Below, one piece after another: positions 33,351 through 45,878 of a stretch of DNA of 64,000 nucleotides. Below the pieces are notes generated by a model, which searched no databases, was not told the origin of the DNA, and saw only the letters and a list, made by a program, of their open reading frames with translations. The translations under genes were made by a program, and so were the position numbers. The stretch comes from Trema orientale (lineage: Eukaryota > Streptophyta > Magnoliopsida > Rosales > Cannabaceae): contig JXTC01000112.1 of assembly GCA_002914845.1 (NCBI GenBank), forward strand, positions 134,337-198,336, read 5' to 3'. The stretch's first letter is position 1. Each line of letters begins with the position of its first letter.

Positions 33351-34520
33351 GGAAATCGGTTGAACCAAACTAATTGAAAAAACTAAAAACCGATGCATCA
33401 GGACACGTTTAGTATGCTATGGGCTAGAGCAGTGAGTAGGTTTTTTGTGCAAGTTTTTGATGTCTTTGGTATTACTCCCAGAGCACTATATATATATGTT
33501 CTATAACTAATTTATGTTGGAAAAGACTATAAAGGTAACAGGTAACGGGAACTGAACTTGGTACAGAATCAAACTCAACATTTTTCCCCCTCCAAAAAAA
33601 AGGGTGACTGAGCACACATCCCTTGCTACGTATGACACAGATCCACAACGACGTTAATGAGATTTAGATAAAGTAATTAGGAAGACAATCCCAAAGGGTA
33701 GCTGGAATGGTTTGCGTTCACTCCTTAAAATTCTAACTGAGGTAGAGGTTTTAGATTTGAACCCTTATTCTGTCATTTGGGGTACCTGGGAGTGTGATGG
33801 TTCTACCCCGATTCCCTTCTACTACCAAAAATCAATGCATAAGACAATTTAGTATTCAGTAGGGATCAAGTCAAACACATTTGAAAGTTTAGTTGAAACA
33901 TTCTCAACCAAGGTACAACCATGAGACTACCGAACAGGTGATCTATCCCATTATGTGGAGGATGAAATACCGTAAGTTGAAGTCTGTTCATGCCATCAGT
34001 ACATTGTGTTCGAGTAACTTTAGGCTAAGTTGATAATTTATCCCAAAATGTGTCCGGATTACTGTCCCGAGTAATCCAATTGGCTTTGTGCACAATGCTC
34101 TCGGAAGATTCTCTATACTAATCGTGATAAGTCGTTAGTTTTAACACTAAGGAGCATGACCCCAAAGTGATGCACCTAAGACGATTCGAACCATTTATCT
34201 TGGAGAACGGGATTAAGAATCATGTAATATCAAAAATACATTCTATCTAAAAAGAGTCAGAGAGATATCATACAAGACTCTTTTCACTTTTCTCTTTTTT
34301 GTGTTATATTCAATTTCTTTTATGTGGTGTGAGGAGTTTCGGCTTTTGTATGTGCAGCTTATGGAAAACAGGAATCACTAGTTCCAGGGCATAGCCCCAT
34401 ATGTCTTATGGTTGTGCTGCTTGTGCAGACTTTTCATGTTGCAACATCATGTGCACCTAAAGCTTATGTCTCACAATAATGTAATGAATGATTAAATAAT
34501 AAACCCATCCCTCCCTCAAT
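33351..34520. other. Intergenic, no gene seen
   Basis: No coding frame is supported. The stretch TAGATTTGAACCC near 33750 has a weak resemblance to a Pol III B box, but no matching A box or tail was convincing. Confidence 0.45.
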
Positions 34521-34522
34521 GA

Positions 34523-34955
34523 CTAGGCTATGTTTGGTAAGAGTGATTTTTGGGAGGACAAAGAAGGGTGGAGAGAGAGAGAGAGAGGTAAAAGGAGAGG
34601 TGAAATCACTTGTTTGGTAGGAGGGATTGAGGGAGGGATAGGAGAGATGAAGGGGTTGAAAATTCCCTTGAGCCCACCATTTTAAATCCATCATTGGAAG
34701 GATTTGTCTTCTCTCTCCACTCTTTTTATGTACAATGACATATATGCCCTCCAAAATATTTTATAAGATGATTAAATGATGGATAATACAGTAATTCAAT
34801 AAATAAATACTCATTATCCTTCTTTCTCTCCATCTTTCATATTAAACAACTTAAAATGATAATTACTCTCTTCTCCTCTCCCTCCCTCAAATTCTCTCTC
34901 CTTCCTAAGCTCCTTACCCATTCTAGTCTCCCTTCCTCCTCCCAAACATAGTGTA
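34523..34955. mobile_element. Possible MITE with CTATGTTTGG ends
   Basis: The left side has CTAGGCTATGTTTGGTAAGA, and the right side, reversed, has ACACTATGTTTGGGAGGAGG. Between them are strongly strand-biased blocks: GGAGGGA-rich on the left and CTCCCTCC-rich on the right, as in a foldback. The exact limits and target duplication are not resolved. Confidence 0.4.
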
Positions 34956-34999
34956 AAGTACCAAACAAGAAACAAGAAGAATTAAATATATTCCTCTCA

Positions 35000-36040
35000 A
35001 AATTAATAAATACATTTCTTCGTCTTTTTATTAATTGAACAATAACACATGCCTATGGCCAGCTTCTGCCTTGTCGGCCTCAAACATACAAGTCAACCTC
35101 TCCATTATGTAAATCAAGACATATTTCCTTGAGATGAATTTGGCTGTTTGGAAGTTCTTGCATTCCAAATTTCCAATACTTGTGATTTTTATCGTTTACT
35201 AAGGGCTTGGTCGACACAATTTATTGTTATGGAAAATTTCTCTAAGATATTGTTTGAAAATATTTTTATATGCTTCATTCCACCTTCAAACATAAAAAGT
35301 AAAAAGACAAAAAAACATTATATATTTTCCATTCCCAAGTCAGTCCTCACCTCTTTTTATTTTATTTTTCTTTACTTTCTTGAACTATGATTTTTAGCTT
35401 AATTTATTTTCCAATGTTCCAAGAGAGCCGACCCGCCGCCAACCAAAAAGGGTTAGTACCATGTCCACAATTAAATCAGAAGGAAAAAATCAAGCGTGAT
35501 TATGAAATGCCACAAATTTTTTGTAGTTGGTATGGACAAAAAATAATATGCCTAACTGTTCAAGTTTTTCTTCTCTTCTTCTTTTTTAAATAAATAATAT
35601 ATCAGCTTAAAATTAACATATGCATTTGTTATTTGCTAATAACGAAAAAGTGATTCAATAAAATTAATTACTTAACAAAAGGTGGACGACAACAACAAGA
35701 AGTTCATAGCTTTTTTCTTTTTTTTTTTTTTTTTTTTTTTTGGACTTTGGCCTTTGGAGTTGGGAGTGCATAGCATATTTCCCAATCCCATGAAGCAGCT
35801 TGGGTTTGTCCACTTTTTGTATTCCAATTTTCCAAAAATGTTTGGCTTTGTTTTTTTTCGGAGCTGTTTTTATCAGTATATTAATAAAATCATATACCAG
35901 ACGACAAAATAAAAGTAAGTGCGATTAAAGCGTATTAATCTGGCAATATGAGTGGCTGATAACACATTTGGCATGACACGCCAGCTGGTCGATTATCCTC
36001 TCATGTCAGACTTGATATTGGCCGTGTGAAAGTAATAATA
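35000..36040. other. Intergenic, no gene seen
   Basis: AT-rich sequence with long T runs (for example near 35720-35740). No supportable coding frame. Confidence 0.5.
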
Positions 36041-36105
36041 ATTAATTATTTCACTACGTTTGCCTGTTAGGCTCTTCATTCAGTCGTCTCATGCCCAAAA
36101 GAATT

Positions 36106-36176
36106 ACGTCACCAATAGGACAGAATTGCCCTCCTTGGCTTTACGTCAGACTCTATTCACTATTGTCTTTATAAGG
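36106..36176 (+). promoter_or_regulatory. Promoter-like cluster without an obvious gene
   Basis: Two ACGTCA sites (36106-36111 and 36143-36148), a CCAAT (36112-36116) and a TATA-like TTTATAAGG (36168-36176) occur in the order seen in plant promoters with bZIP sites. No credible coding frame follows within 2 kb. It may serve a non-coding transcript or be a relic; chance is also possible. Confidence 0.25.
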
Positions 36177-36199
36177 CCTTGGAAGAGCATTATTTGTAA

Positions 36200-39100
36200 C
36201 CTTTCTTTTTTATATTGGAGATGATGTTGACCTGTGGTTTGGTTCGTTGGTTGTTGCATTAGAATGAGTGAGTCAGTTTGGCTCCACATTTGGTGGATTC
36301 TTTTAATTTTTTTGTGACCTATCCTTTCATCTTTGCCTCAGCATTATTTGGTATGACCATGATCTTTTAATATAAGATTTTAAATTTGCACTCCTAATTG
36401 ATTTCGTTTGACCAAAGCATTTTAGGTTCATTTTTATTAACCAGCATTGATACACCCTATTGGGTTTAGTTTAGTTATTCTATAATTTATGAGATGGACA
36501 GTTTACAAGTGTACTTCATTGATTTTCTTACCCGAAAATGATATGTTAGTTAATTAGTGGAACTTCTTTTTCCCCTTCGGGGAAAAAAGGATTAATTGAC
36601 ATTGAACTTTACAAGGGGATAAAAGGACCAAAATCTCTATAACCAATTCGAACCACATCATATCAAACCATGTACGATTATATTTTATTAGTTGTTTTTT
36701 GGAATTCCATGGTTAAAATCCAACCTTTAGGATTTACGCAATAAAGTTGTAAGAAGTCCTTGTTGAGCTAATAAAATATCTTGGCTTCATACCCATTATC
36801 AAAGAAATAGAGAGAAAGAGATATCTAAACTTTTTAAACTGGTTGACCTTCAAACGGTGTTAGGATTTCCCTTTAATAGACAACTCCAATCGTTGGATGG
36901 GTGCAACCTATCTCGAGGGTTCAAGATGCAATCCATCCAATGGGAAACATGGACGTGTCTAAATATTCTAGTGGAAATATTGAATAATGCTATAGGGTAT
37001 CGTATGTGTTTAACACCACATGGCGTTACCGTCTGTTACTGGATGATATAAATACTTTTCATATGGGGTCCATGTGGAATCCAGTCTATTAATTATAATC
37101 ATCTAGTAGCAGAATGTTACGTCATGTGGTACTGGATACTACTAGTGCCCATAGCATTGCTCGAAAATGTTAGGTCGATTTGGCAGTTCTTTCCTTAACA
37201 TAGGTCTTTTGGCATGTGTCAAGGTCTCATCCCTATTGCCAATGGTATAGAAATACAGTGTGTCAGGTTTAGTTGGCTCGGAGTTTAGTTCTTGAGACAA
37301 GCGTTTAGTTTCTGGAAATGTTTTCCTTCTCTAATTAGTCGACCGAGGCATCATTCGAGCCATTTGGTCTAATATTTGGAAAGAAAGCTGGGACTACTCG
37401 AGCTGAGGTTTAGAGATGCATGGCTTCATATGAATTTGTTTAGGTCCTTAAATTATACGTCGATCCTTATAGGATTGCTCGATTCTTATGTTGTTCTCGA
37501 AAATCCTCCAACAAGCCTTTAATGTGATTTTCAACTTTCAAGGGAAATAAGACCATTTTATTTTATTTTCTTAAAGTACCTTTTGGCTACGAGTAGCTTA
37601 AGAATTATGGATTAGATATAGATGGGATTGTGCTAAAGGGAGGAAATCCACTATCTTTGTGTGGCTTCTTACAAATTGGACGGAAAAAAAAAAGGATGAA
37701 ATATCATTAGAAAATTAAAAAAGAGGTGATATTTGTGCGAAATGCATGGTGGACATTAGGACAGACTGAGGTGGGGTCAAAATGGTAAGAGCAAAGGAGC
37801 AACTCCTGAACCGTCATTGTACGGCGCAGTTGGACCGGGCAGTCCCACTCCCATTCCGCCATTCTCGTTCCGAACATGTAGGCCTTTAATTTAACTTGTG
37901 AAACAAGTGGTGCTGGCGTGGCCACACTGATTCCAAACACGTGTCATTACATGATTGAACTGGAGTTGACAAAAGATCAGCCTATCATGACTAACTTCTA
38001 AAGATGGTCGTCTCCAAAACATCAACGCCGACGTACCGCGCCAAACCCATAATGATAAAACTAATTTACGAAATTGGCCCTATGGATTTATGTGGTCCAG
38101 AAGACGTTTCTACCAAACTACCCTCCTTCCTTTTCTTTTGGTATATATATTATTATTATTTTTTTACTTTCACCTTCCAACTTTCTTTCCCTGTTTTTTG
38201 GTTCTTTATTTTCTTTAAAAAAAAAATAGTTAAAAATCTAAATCACGTAAGGAAGCAAGAGTATGGAACTATGAAGTGGCGTACCTAAGCATAGAGTAAA
38301 AGTACACTAAATTTTGTTATTCAACCAATTGTATTTATTCTGAGTTTTTCCTTTTATCTTATCTTTCATTTAAGATATAAAAAAATTTGACAAGACTTTG
38401 CACCTAGATTGAATAAGCATTGGTCTAATTTAATTTATGACAAGTTACATTGTATTTTGTATCTGACAATGTAACATGTAATTGATATGACCAAATATTT
38501 ATGTAATTATCTTCTTTTTTTTTTTCAATTTTTGTAATTTTTCTCTCAATATCTCTTTAAGTTCTGAATATATATGGCCAATTTATTTGTAAATCCACCT
38601 TTGCTACTGGTATCTTGAAATTTATATAAATCGCGCGGTAACTTTGAAACATGGCATCAAGGTATTATGTATTTTTCTAGATAATGGGTTCTAGTAATGA
38701 TCTATGCTTTTTCTATTACCTGGTAATTGGTCAAGTTTTAGGAGATTTATGCCTTGATGGATTTCACAACAGGAATCTCGTTAAGATTTCGGACGGCAAT
38801 CATGGCATATGTAAATGAAGGCTGGGGACCTTGAATTTTATTTGATGGGTGATTTTATTTTATTTTATTTTTTCTCTTGCTTTTGCCCTTTTAAGTGTTC
38901 ATGAACTATGGAGATCTAGCACCTATTCACACGGCAATCAAGAACTGATTAAAAAAAGAAGAAGAAGAAGATGCTTTAAACAAACAGCGTTAAATAGATG
39001 TCTTTGTAGTTTTTCTACGGGATAAACAGTGAAATTGGAGAGATGATTTTAGTCCTTGAAAGAAATAATTCATACTCCATTCGACCTCAATAAAGAAAAA

Positions 39101-39440
39101 AAAAACACGTTTGTGACAAGATTTAAAGAATTGAATAAATTAGAATTAAAGGGGAAAAAAAGTAAATGGAAAGAAATTAAATGGGAAATATATAAAATAC
39201 GAGGTTCCTTTTTTTAAAGTTGTGCGAATATTTTAATTGCATATCATATACCCAGCGCCAAATGTTGAAAAAAATCTATGCAAATATGAAAAATCACAAA
39301 ATATACACAAATATCTCCAGAACGTGAGGGCATTATAGTCAAAGTAAGTATTTTCTGAAAAGAATCGCGAAGGCAAAGTCGTAATTTCGAAGCAAAGGTT
39401 AGCATAGTTGGCGCGTTGTTGTTTGAAATTACCGATAACC
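36200..39440. other. Intergenic, no gene seen
   Basis: I find no coding frame matching a known family, no clear repeat ends and no RNA gene in this 3.2-kb stretch. Short open frames here have biased or random composition. Confidence 0.5.
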
Positions 39441-39464
39441 AGTAACCACATCTCTCCTCTTTAT

Positions 39465-39476
39465 TATATATATAAG
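39465..39476 (+). promoter_or_regulatory. TATA box of the 78-residue protein gene
   Basis: The run TATATATATAAG lies about 120 bp before the ATG at 39592. It is followed by a CT-rich leader, as expected for a plant core promoter. Confidence 0.55.
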
Positions 39477-39591
39477 AGACGTCAAACCCGTTCCAAATCG
39501 CCATAATTTTCTCTCACTTTCTCGCCTTTTTTCCTTTCTCGGAAAAACGTTCTCCCAAATATTCTTCAAGAAAAAAAAATCAGCATCGGCC

Positions 39592-40126
39592 ATGAAGAAA
39601 CCAGGGCTATTAGCGGCCTCAGTTGCCGTCGCTTCTGCTACTGCCTTCTCTGCTTCTTCTTCGAATTTCGTATGTAATTCCTCTGTTCAATTTTCTCGCC
39701 AGGTAACAAAATCCAATCCCAATTCTGTCCCGTGTTCCTTTTATTCCATTTTTGAAATAGAAAAAGAACTGGATTATTCGTGTTTGGCTCCCTAGAAAGG
39801 ATTCAAGGAAAAAAAAAAAGCAAAAAAAAGAAAATCAGAGAGTTTTGGGAGATCAAAAGACAGAAACTGAAAGACCTGTTTATGTATTTTATTTTTTAAA
39901 TATTTTTTTTAGTTCTGCTTTGGTTGTAAGCAACCGGGGAAGTTTTGGGAGTAATTAATATTGATTGTGGGGGTGGTTGTTAATTAATTGATTCTTGCAG
40001 GAGGATATTCGGAAAGGAGAACGGGAATATTCGAATTCATCATCGTCTGAAACGACGTCGGATAAATTCAAGCCAAGATTTGATGGGTTGAGATTTATTG
40101 AAACACTGGTCACTGCTCATAGATAA
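39592..40126 (+). CDS. Small plant protein of unknown function
   Basis: The two exons 39592-39702 and 40001-40126 join in phase 0 to give 78 residues. The N-terminal part (about 4-30) is rich in Ala and Ser and mildly hydrophobic. The middle is polar with a Ser/Thr run. The C-terminus reads DKFKPRFDGLRFIETLVTAH plus Arg, and I recall closely similar ends in small uncharacterised proteins of many plants. The exon border is a clean CAG|GTAAC donor with a TTGCAG acceptor, and a TATA box and CT-rich leader precede the ATG. No catalytic motif, transmembrane helix or clear targeting signal is certain; the Ala/Ser-rich start could be an organellar signal. The function is unknown, and the conservation claim rests on memory of the family, not on a search. 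Confidence 0.78.
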
Positions 40127-41003
40127 GGTCCGGTCAACAGCAGCCCCTCACCCTCAGGGCTCCATTATTCCTCATATCAACAATTATATCTACTTTTTTT
40201 TTTTTTTTTTTTAACAGAGGACTAAAGTTATAGGACTTTCAACCTTTTTTTTTTCCCCTCCTGTTAGGTTAATTTTATTATTTGAGTAAGATACGGCCAG
40301 GAATTGTAATTTGTAATGTTTAAGGGCTTTCATATGGAGGATGAGCTTTTTTTTTCCTACTTTCTTTTTTTTTTTTTTGGATAATTAGCTTTTTTTTCCT
40401 ACTTCACTTCAAATTAATTACCATCTAGTTTTTGAGACAGGTGTCAGCGGCGCTGGTTTTTCCTATTTAATTTTAAGACGACTTTTTCCTTTTTATTTGC
40501 CTTTCAATTATAAGAAAAGGGTTGGAATTGGATGATGTTTGAATTTTAATCATTGGGGTACAATTCTAAATCTAATAAGTAATTGCTGAAGATAAAAAAA
40601 AAAAAAGAAAAATAATGGGCAAACAAAACCGGGATCAGAGAAACTATCGTGACATAAACCAAAAAACAAAAATACTGAATAGTATATATAAAGTTTCTTA
40701 TAATATTATTTCTTATTTTTTATAACAGATTCGTTTGACCTAAAAATAAAAAAATAAAAAAAAATTTGTCAACATTTGCTATCAAATTCGGTAATATATA
40801 TTATCCATAAATTTATTGGTATTGATTTTAATGCAGAAATTTTGGACAAGAGCAATGCCATTTTAGCCCATAGACATTTATATCACCATTAGATTAAAGT
40901 TACTTTCATTTTCACAGTTTTAAACATGAAAAAAGAAATTACGGTGGCATTTGATATCATTAGTTTCATTACTTCCAACTAGCAAGATTCAAAACTCAAC
41001 GAA
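40127..41003. other. 3' flank and AT-rich intergenic DNA
   Basis: The likely 3' untranslated part of the small gene is followed by T-rich and A-rich sequence up to the retrotransposon's target duplication at 41004. No further gene is seen. Confidence 0.5.
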
Positions 41004-41008
41004 CAAAA

Positions 41009-41276
41009 TGATAGAGATAAATCTTCTATTTAGATAAAATTCCTAATTATTTTTTATGTGTTTATTTATTTGTATTATCTTTGTAGATATCCTTAGTTAT
41101 CATTTAGCTATAGCTATCTTTTAGTTGTCTATTAGCTGTATTCCTTAATTCTTGTTTTTTGACTTTAGGTGATTAGATTTGTTGATACAGTTTTGAATTC
41201 CATGTAATATGTATATGTATTGAACAACATTAATGAAAATGACACGTCATATTTCTCCATCTCACGTTCTTCTTCA
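41009..41276 (+). repeat. 5' LTR of the copia element
   Basis: The LTR begins TGATAGAGATAAATC and ends CACGTTCTTCTTCA. It is 268 bp. It aligns with the 3' LTR end to end; the 3' copy has an extra block of about 24 bp near 45690-45715. By hand alignment roughly one base in ten differs, which points to an old insertion. Confidence 0.9.
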
Positions 41277-44200
41277 TGGTATCCAAAGCATCTATTTATT
41301 TTTTTAGCCAAACCGTAGAATCATTCATCTTGCTTAGTCCAATCAACACAAATAACCCATGGCCAACCCAAACTCTCAAAACTTTTCCTCCTCTACTACA
41401 GTCACTTCTACTCCCAAAGTTTACAATACCATTGATGCATAACAAACACTTATTACTATCAACGTTACTGCTTAAGTCCTCCTATACTCACTTCCACCAA
41501 TTATACCTTATGGATTCTCTAATTTCAAGCTCTCTTTATTGGCTATGTTCTTCTTGATTATATTGAGGGTACAAAACCTTGCCCATCTATTACCATCACC
41601 TAAAATGGAACGACCTTAACCAACCCAGACTACACCTCCTGGAATCATCAGGATCGACTCCTACTCAATGCTATTATAGTCTTACTTTCTCCCACTATCA
41701 TTCCCTTTATTGCTAGTACTACTACCTTTTGTGAAGCTTGGACGATTCTGGCCAATACCTATGCCAAGTTATCTCGAGGTCGTATCAAACAAGTTAAGAG
41801 TCATCTCAAAAATCCTACCAAGGGTTCTCAAAGTGTCACTGAATTCTTACAAACCATCAAAGCCCGGGCTGATGAACGTGCTCTTCTTGGAGCACCTATG
41901 AATAAAGATGATCTCACGGAAAAAATTCTTGATGGCCCTGGCAGTGATTACAAAGTACTTATTAGTGTCGTTCAAGCCCGTGACACTCTTATCATCTTTT
42001 ATGAACTTCATGAAAAACTACTCAATTTTGAAGCACATCTACTTGAGAAGAAGCCCAACTAACCGTACTTTCCAGCTTCTGCCAATCTGGCTCAGTGCGC
42101 CAATACAGGTTGGTACCCATCACCACTTCCTAACTTCACTAACACTCGATGGCACTAATAGTTGGCATCCCTATCTTAGACTCAGATCAAATCAACCTTG
42201 TAATAACAGCCCACTACCACGACCATACATTGGCCACTGTCAGGTCTGTGGCATTCAAGGTCATACTGCCAAACGATACCCTTTATTTCGTTGTGTACTG
42301 ATTTAGTCATCATCCACATCTCCTCCACCTTCTAGTCTTCCAGCACTATGGCAACCCCGGGCTCATCTCGCCACCAATGCCGTTTCCAACAAGCCATTAT
42401 GGCTCCTTTATAGTGGTGCTTCTCATTATGTTACCACTAACTTAAGCAATCTATCTTTTCATATACCATACATTGATACTGACGATGTTATGATTGGCGA
42501 TGGCATAGGTTTACCCATTACTCATACTGGTTTCACTACTCTTACTACACCCACTACTATCTTTACCCTATCCAATATTCTTTGTGTCCTTAGAATGAAA
42601 CAAAATTTAATATCCATTTCTCAATTTTGCACCACTAATAATATCTCTATTGAATTCTTACCAACTTCATTTCTTGTGAAGGAACTTCGCACAGAAGCAA
42701 TTCTTTTGATGGGCTAAATGAAGGATAGAGTATATGAGTGGCCAGTTCCTCCCTCTGCAAAAGCACCTTTAATTGTTTTTTCTAGTGTCAAGACCACTTC
42801 GTCTGAGTAGCATCATAGATTAGGTCATCTAGCATTACTTATTTTAAAGCATACTATTTCTCGTTATAAATTAGATTTGTCATCTTCCATTTTGTCTACT
42901 TTTTCATATAATTGTCAATGCAATAAGAGTCACAAATTACCATTTTCTACTACTCCTATTATCTCATCCAAATCACTTGAAACATCTTATCTGATATGTG
43001 GACTTCTCTAGTAATCTCCCATGATGACTTCAAATACTATGTTATCTTCGTTGACCACTATACCAAAGATACTTGGTTTTATCCAATAAATACAAATCGG
43101 ATTTACACGATATTTTTATACGCTTCAAAACTATTGTTGAAAATTACTTCAATCAAAAAATTATTGTACTATATTTTGATAATGGTGGCGAATATATTGG
43201 TCTTGCTTCCTACTTAGCTACTCATGGTATTTCTTATCCTACCACTCCACCATATACACCAGAACATAATGGATTTTTTGAAAGATGTCATCGTCACATA
43301 GTAGAAATTGGTCTCACCCTCCTCTCTCATGCTTCCTTTCCCTTAACTTTCTCGTCTCATGTATTTATAACTGTTGTCTACCTTATTAATCATATGCACA
43401 CTCCAATTCTCAATATATCATCATCCCATGAACGAATTTTTGGTACTCCTCTCAACTATTTCAAACTTCGGGTCTTTAGTTGTCTGTGCTACCCTTTTAT
43501 CTATTAAGGATATGTGCTACCCTTGGCTTCGGCCTTATAGTTCATACAAACTTGACACTCGTTCTGCACTTTGTGTCTTTCTTGGGTACTCTCTCATTTA
43601 AAGTGCTTACTTCTGTTATGATCCTTCTATCTCCAAAATATATGTTTCTTATCATGTCAGATTTGTTGAGTCTGCTTTTCCCTTTACATCTCTTCATAAC
43701 CACTTACCTCGTCCTCAACCACAAATAATTTCTACTTGGATCCCTCCAATCATTCGTCTCCTGTTGTTTACTACTCCCACTCGGTCACTCTTAACGCCAT
43801 ATGACGAGTAGCCTCCATATATGCCCTCGAGTGTTGTTCTTCCACCACTTGCCCACCATGCCCCGACCTTCTAAGCCCCCCCAGTCCCCCCTCCCCTCAC
43901 CCACGACCTTCTCCCCTCTATCATATATTTCTACCTTATCTACTAACCAGCCAAACAATTAATCATCTATACCCATAATGCAAACTTATAATAATCACCC
44001 GATGACCACCCGGGCCAAAAATGCCATTCATAAACTCATCCAAAAACTTAATCTCACTGCCCAAATTTCTAATCCAGTTAATAAAGCCTCCACTGTGACC
44101 CAGGCCCTCAAAGATCCCAAATAGCGATGAGCGATGTCTGAAGAATTTGATGCTCTTGTTCAGAATAAAACATGGGAGTTAGTCCCATCTGCCTCATCTT

Positions 44201-45591
44201 AGAATATTGTTGGCTACAAATAGATTTTTCGAATTAAATGAAACTCCGATGGTTCCACTGACAGGTACAAAGCTCGGCTCTTAGGAAAAGGCTTTCACCA
44301 ACGATTTGGTGTTGACTATAATGATACATTTAGTCTAGTAGTTAAGTCCACCATAGTTCACCTTGTTCTCAACATTACAGTTAGTCGGGGTTAGTATCTC
44401 TACCAACTTGATGTCAATAATGCCTTCTTACATGGGCATCTCACTGAAGATGTCTATATGACTCAGTTGTTAGGGTCTGTTGATCCTGACTACCCAGATT
44501 ATGTGTGCAAACTTTATAAAGCCATTTATAATCTTAAGTAAGTTACGCGTGCATGGTATAATGAACTTCGTCAGTTTCTTGTCGACTTTGGGTTCCGAAA
44601 CTCTCATGCTGATACATCTCTCTTTGTCCTTAACACTGGTAGTTATTTTCTATATCTTCTTGTTTATGTTGATGACATTATAATTACGGGAGACAATATG
44701 GACTTGGTCAATCGGGTTGTGACCTCTCTTGCTAAACGATTATCTATTAAGGATCTTGGGCCACTTACTTATTTTCTCAGTGTGGAAGTAATTCCGCACA
44801 AACAAGGCATCCTTCTTTCTCAGCAACGGTATATTCTTGATCTTCTTGCTCGCACCAAGATGATGGACTCCAAATCGGTAGCTACTCCTCTTCCTACTAG
44901 TCCACCACTTACGCTACATTCTGGCTCCGCCCTCACTGATCTAACCAAATATAGAGCCATTGTAGGTAGCTTACAGTACTTGTTTCTCACCCGACTAGAC
45001 ATCTTTTTTGCAGTCAACAAATTATTACAGTAAATTCATCGTCCAACCACTGACCACTGGTCTACTGTGAAGCATCTCTTGCACTATCTTTATTGTACTT
45101 CTGATCATGGTATTCATCTCTACCATGATTCACCAATGTCCCTCCATTCCTTTTCTGATGCTGATTAGGCTGACAACAAAGATGATTTCTCCTCTACGAG
45201 TGCTTACGTGGAGTTCAAAGAAGCAACGTACCATAGCGAGACAGAAGCTGAATACAGATTCGTTGTTGCCACCGCCACTGAGCTTACTTGGGTATGTTCT
45301 CTCTTGACTGAAGTCTATGTTCCGCTACCTCAATTGCCCGTGATTTGTTGTAATAATGTTAGCACTACGCAATTATGTTCCAGCCCAATTTTTCACTCTC
45401 GCATGAAGCATGTTGCCATTGATTTCCACTTCATTCGAGATCAAGTTCAGGCTGATGCTCTTCATGTTGCATATGTCTCTCCAGATGACCAACTCCCAGA
45501 TGCTCTCACTAAACCATTACCATGGGCTAGATTTTTTTTCTCTCAAGGACAAGATTAGACTCTCCTCCGGGAGCTCCATTTTAAAGGGGCA

Positions 45592-45873
45592 TGATAGAGA
45601 TAAATCTTCTATTTAGAGAAAGTTCCTAATTATTATTTATGTATTTATTTATTTGTACTATCTTTTAGATATCCTTAGTTGTCATTTAGTTGTAGATATC
45701 TAGCTGTAGATATATTTTAGTTGTCTATTAGTTATATTCCTTAATTCTTATTCTTTGACTTTGGGTGATTAGATTTGTTGGTACAGTTTTTAATTCCCAT
45801 ATAATATGTAAATATAATGAACAATATCAATGAAAATGACACACCATATTTCTCCATCTCACGTTCTTTTTCA
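45592..45873 (+). repeat. 3' LTR of the copia element
   Basis: The LTR is 282 bp, begins TGATAGAGATAAATC and ends CACGTTCTTTTTCA. It is followed by the CAAAA target copy. It carries a short internal duplication (GTAGATATCTAGCTGTAGAT) absent from the 5' LTR. Confidence 0.9.
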
Positions 45874-45878
45874 CAAAA

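Larger units (their letters stand above)
41009..45873 (+). mobile_element. Ty1/copia LTR retrotransposon, complete but decayed
   Basis: The element is 4,865 bp with LTRs at 41009-41276 and 45592-45873 and a perfect 5-bp target duplication, CAAAA (41004-41008 and 45874-45878). The primer-binding site TGGTATCCAAAGC follows the 5' LTR directly and resembles the initiator-Met tRNA type. A polypurine tract, AAAGGGG, is at 45583-45589. Coding relics in order are: gag (about 41358-42303) with a zinc knuckle that has lost its last Cys (CQVCGIQGHTAKRYP); protease, whose catalytic DSGA is YSGA at 42409-42420; integrase (about 42808-43490) keeping its D, D and E positions; reverse transcriptase (about 44130-45030) with YVDDIIITG; and RNase H (about 45170-45530). 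The domain order is that of copia. Many in-frame stops and frame changes make it inactive. Confidence 0.93.

Noticed and set aside
33740..33780. SINE-like B box (TTTGAACCC)
   Set aside because: No matching A box at the right distance and no tail or flanking duplication.
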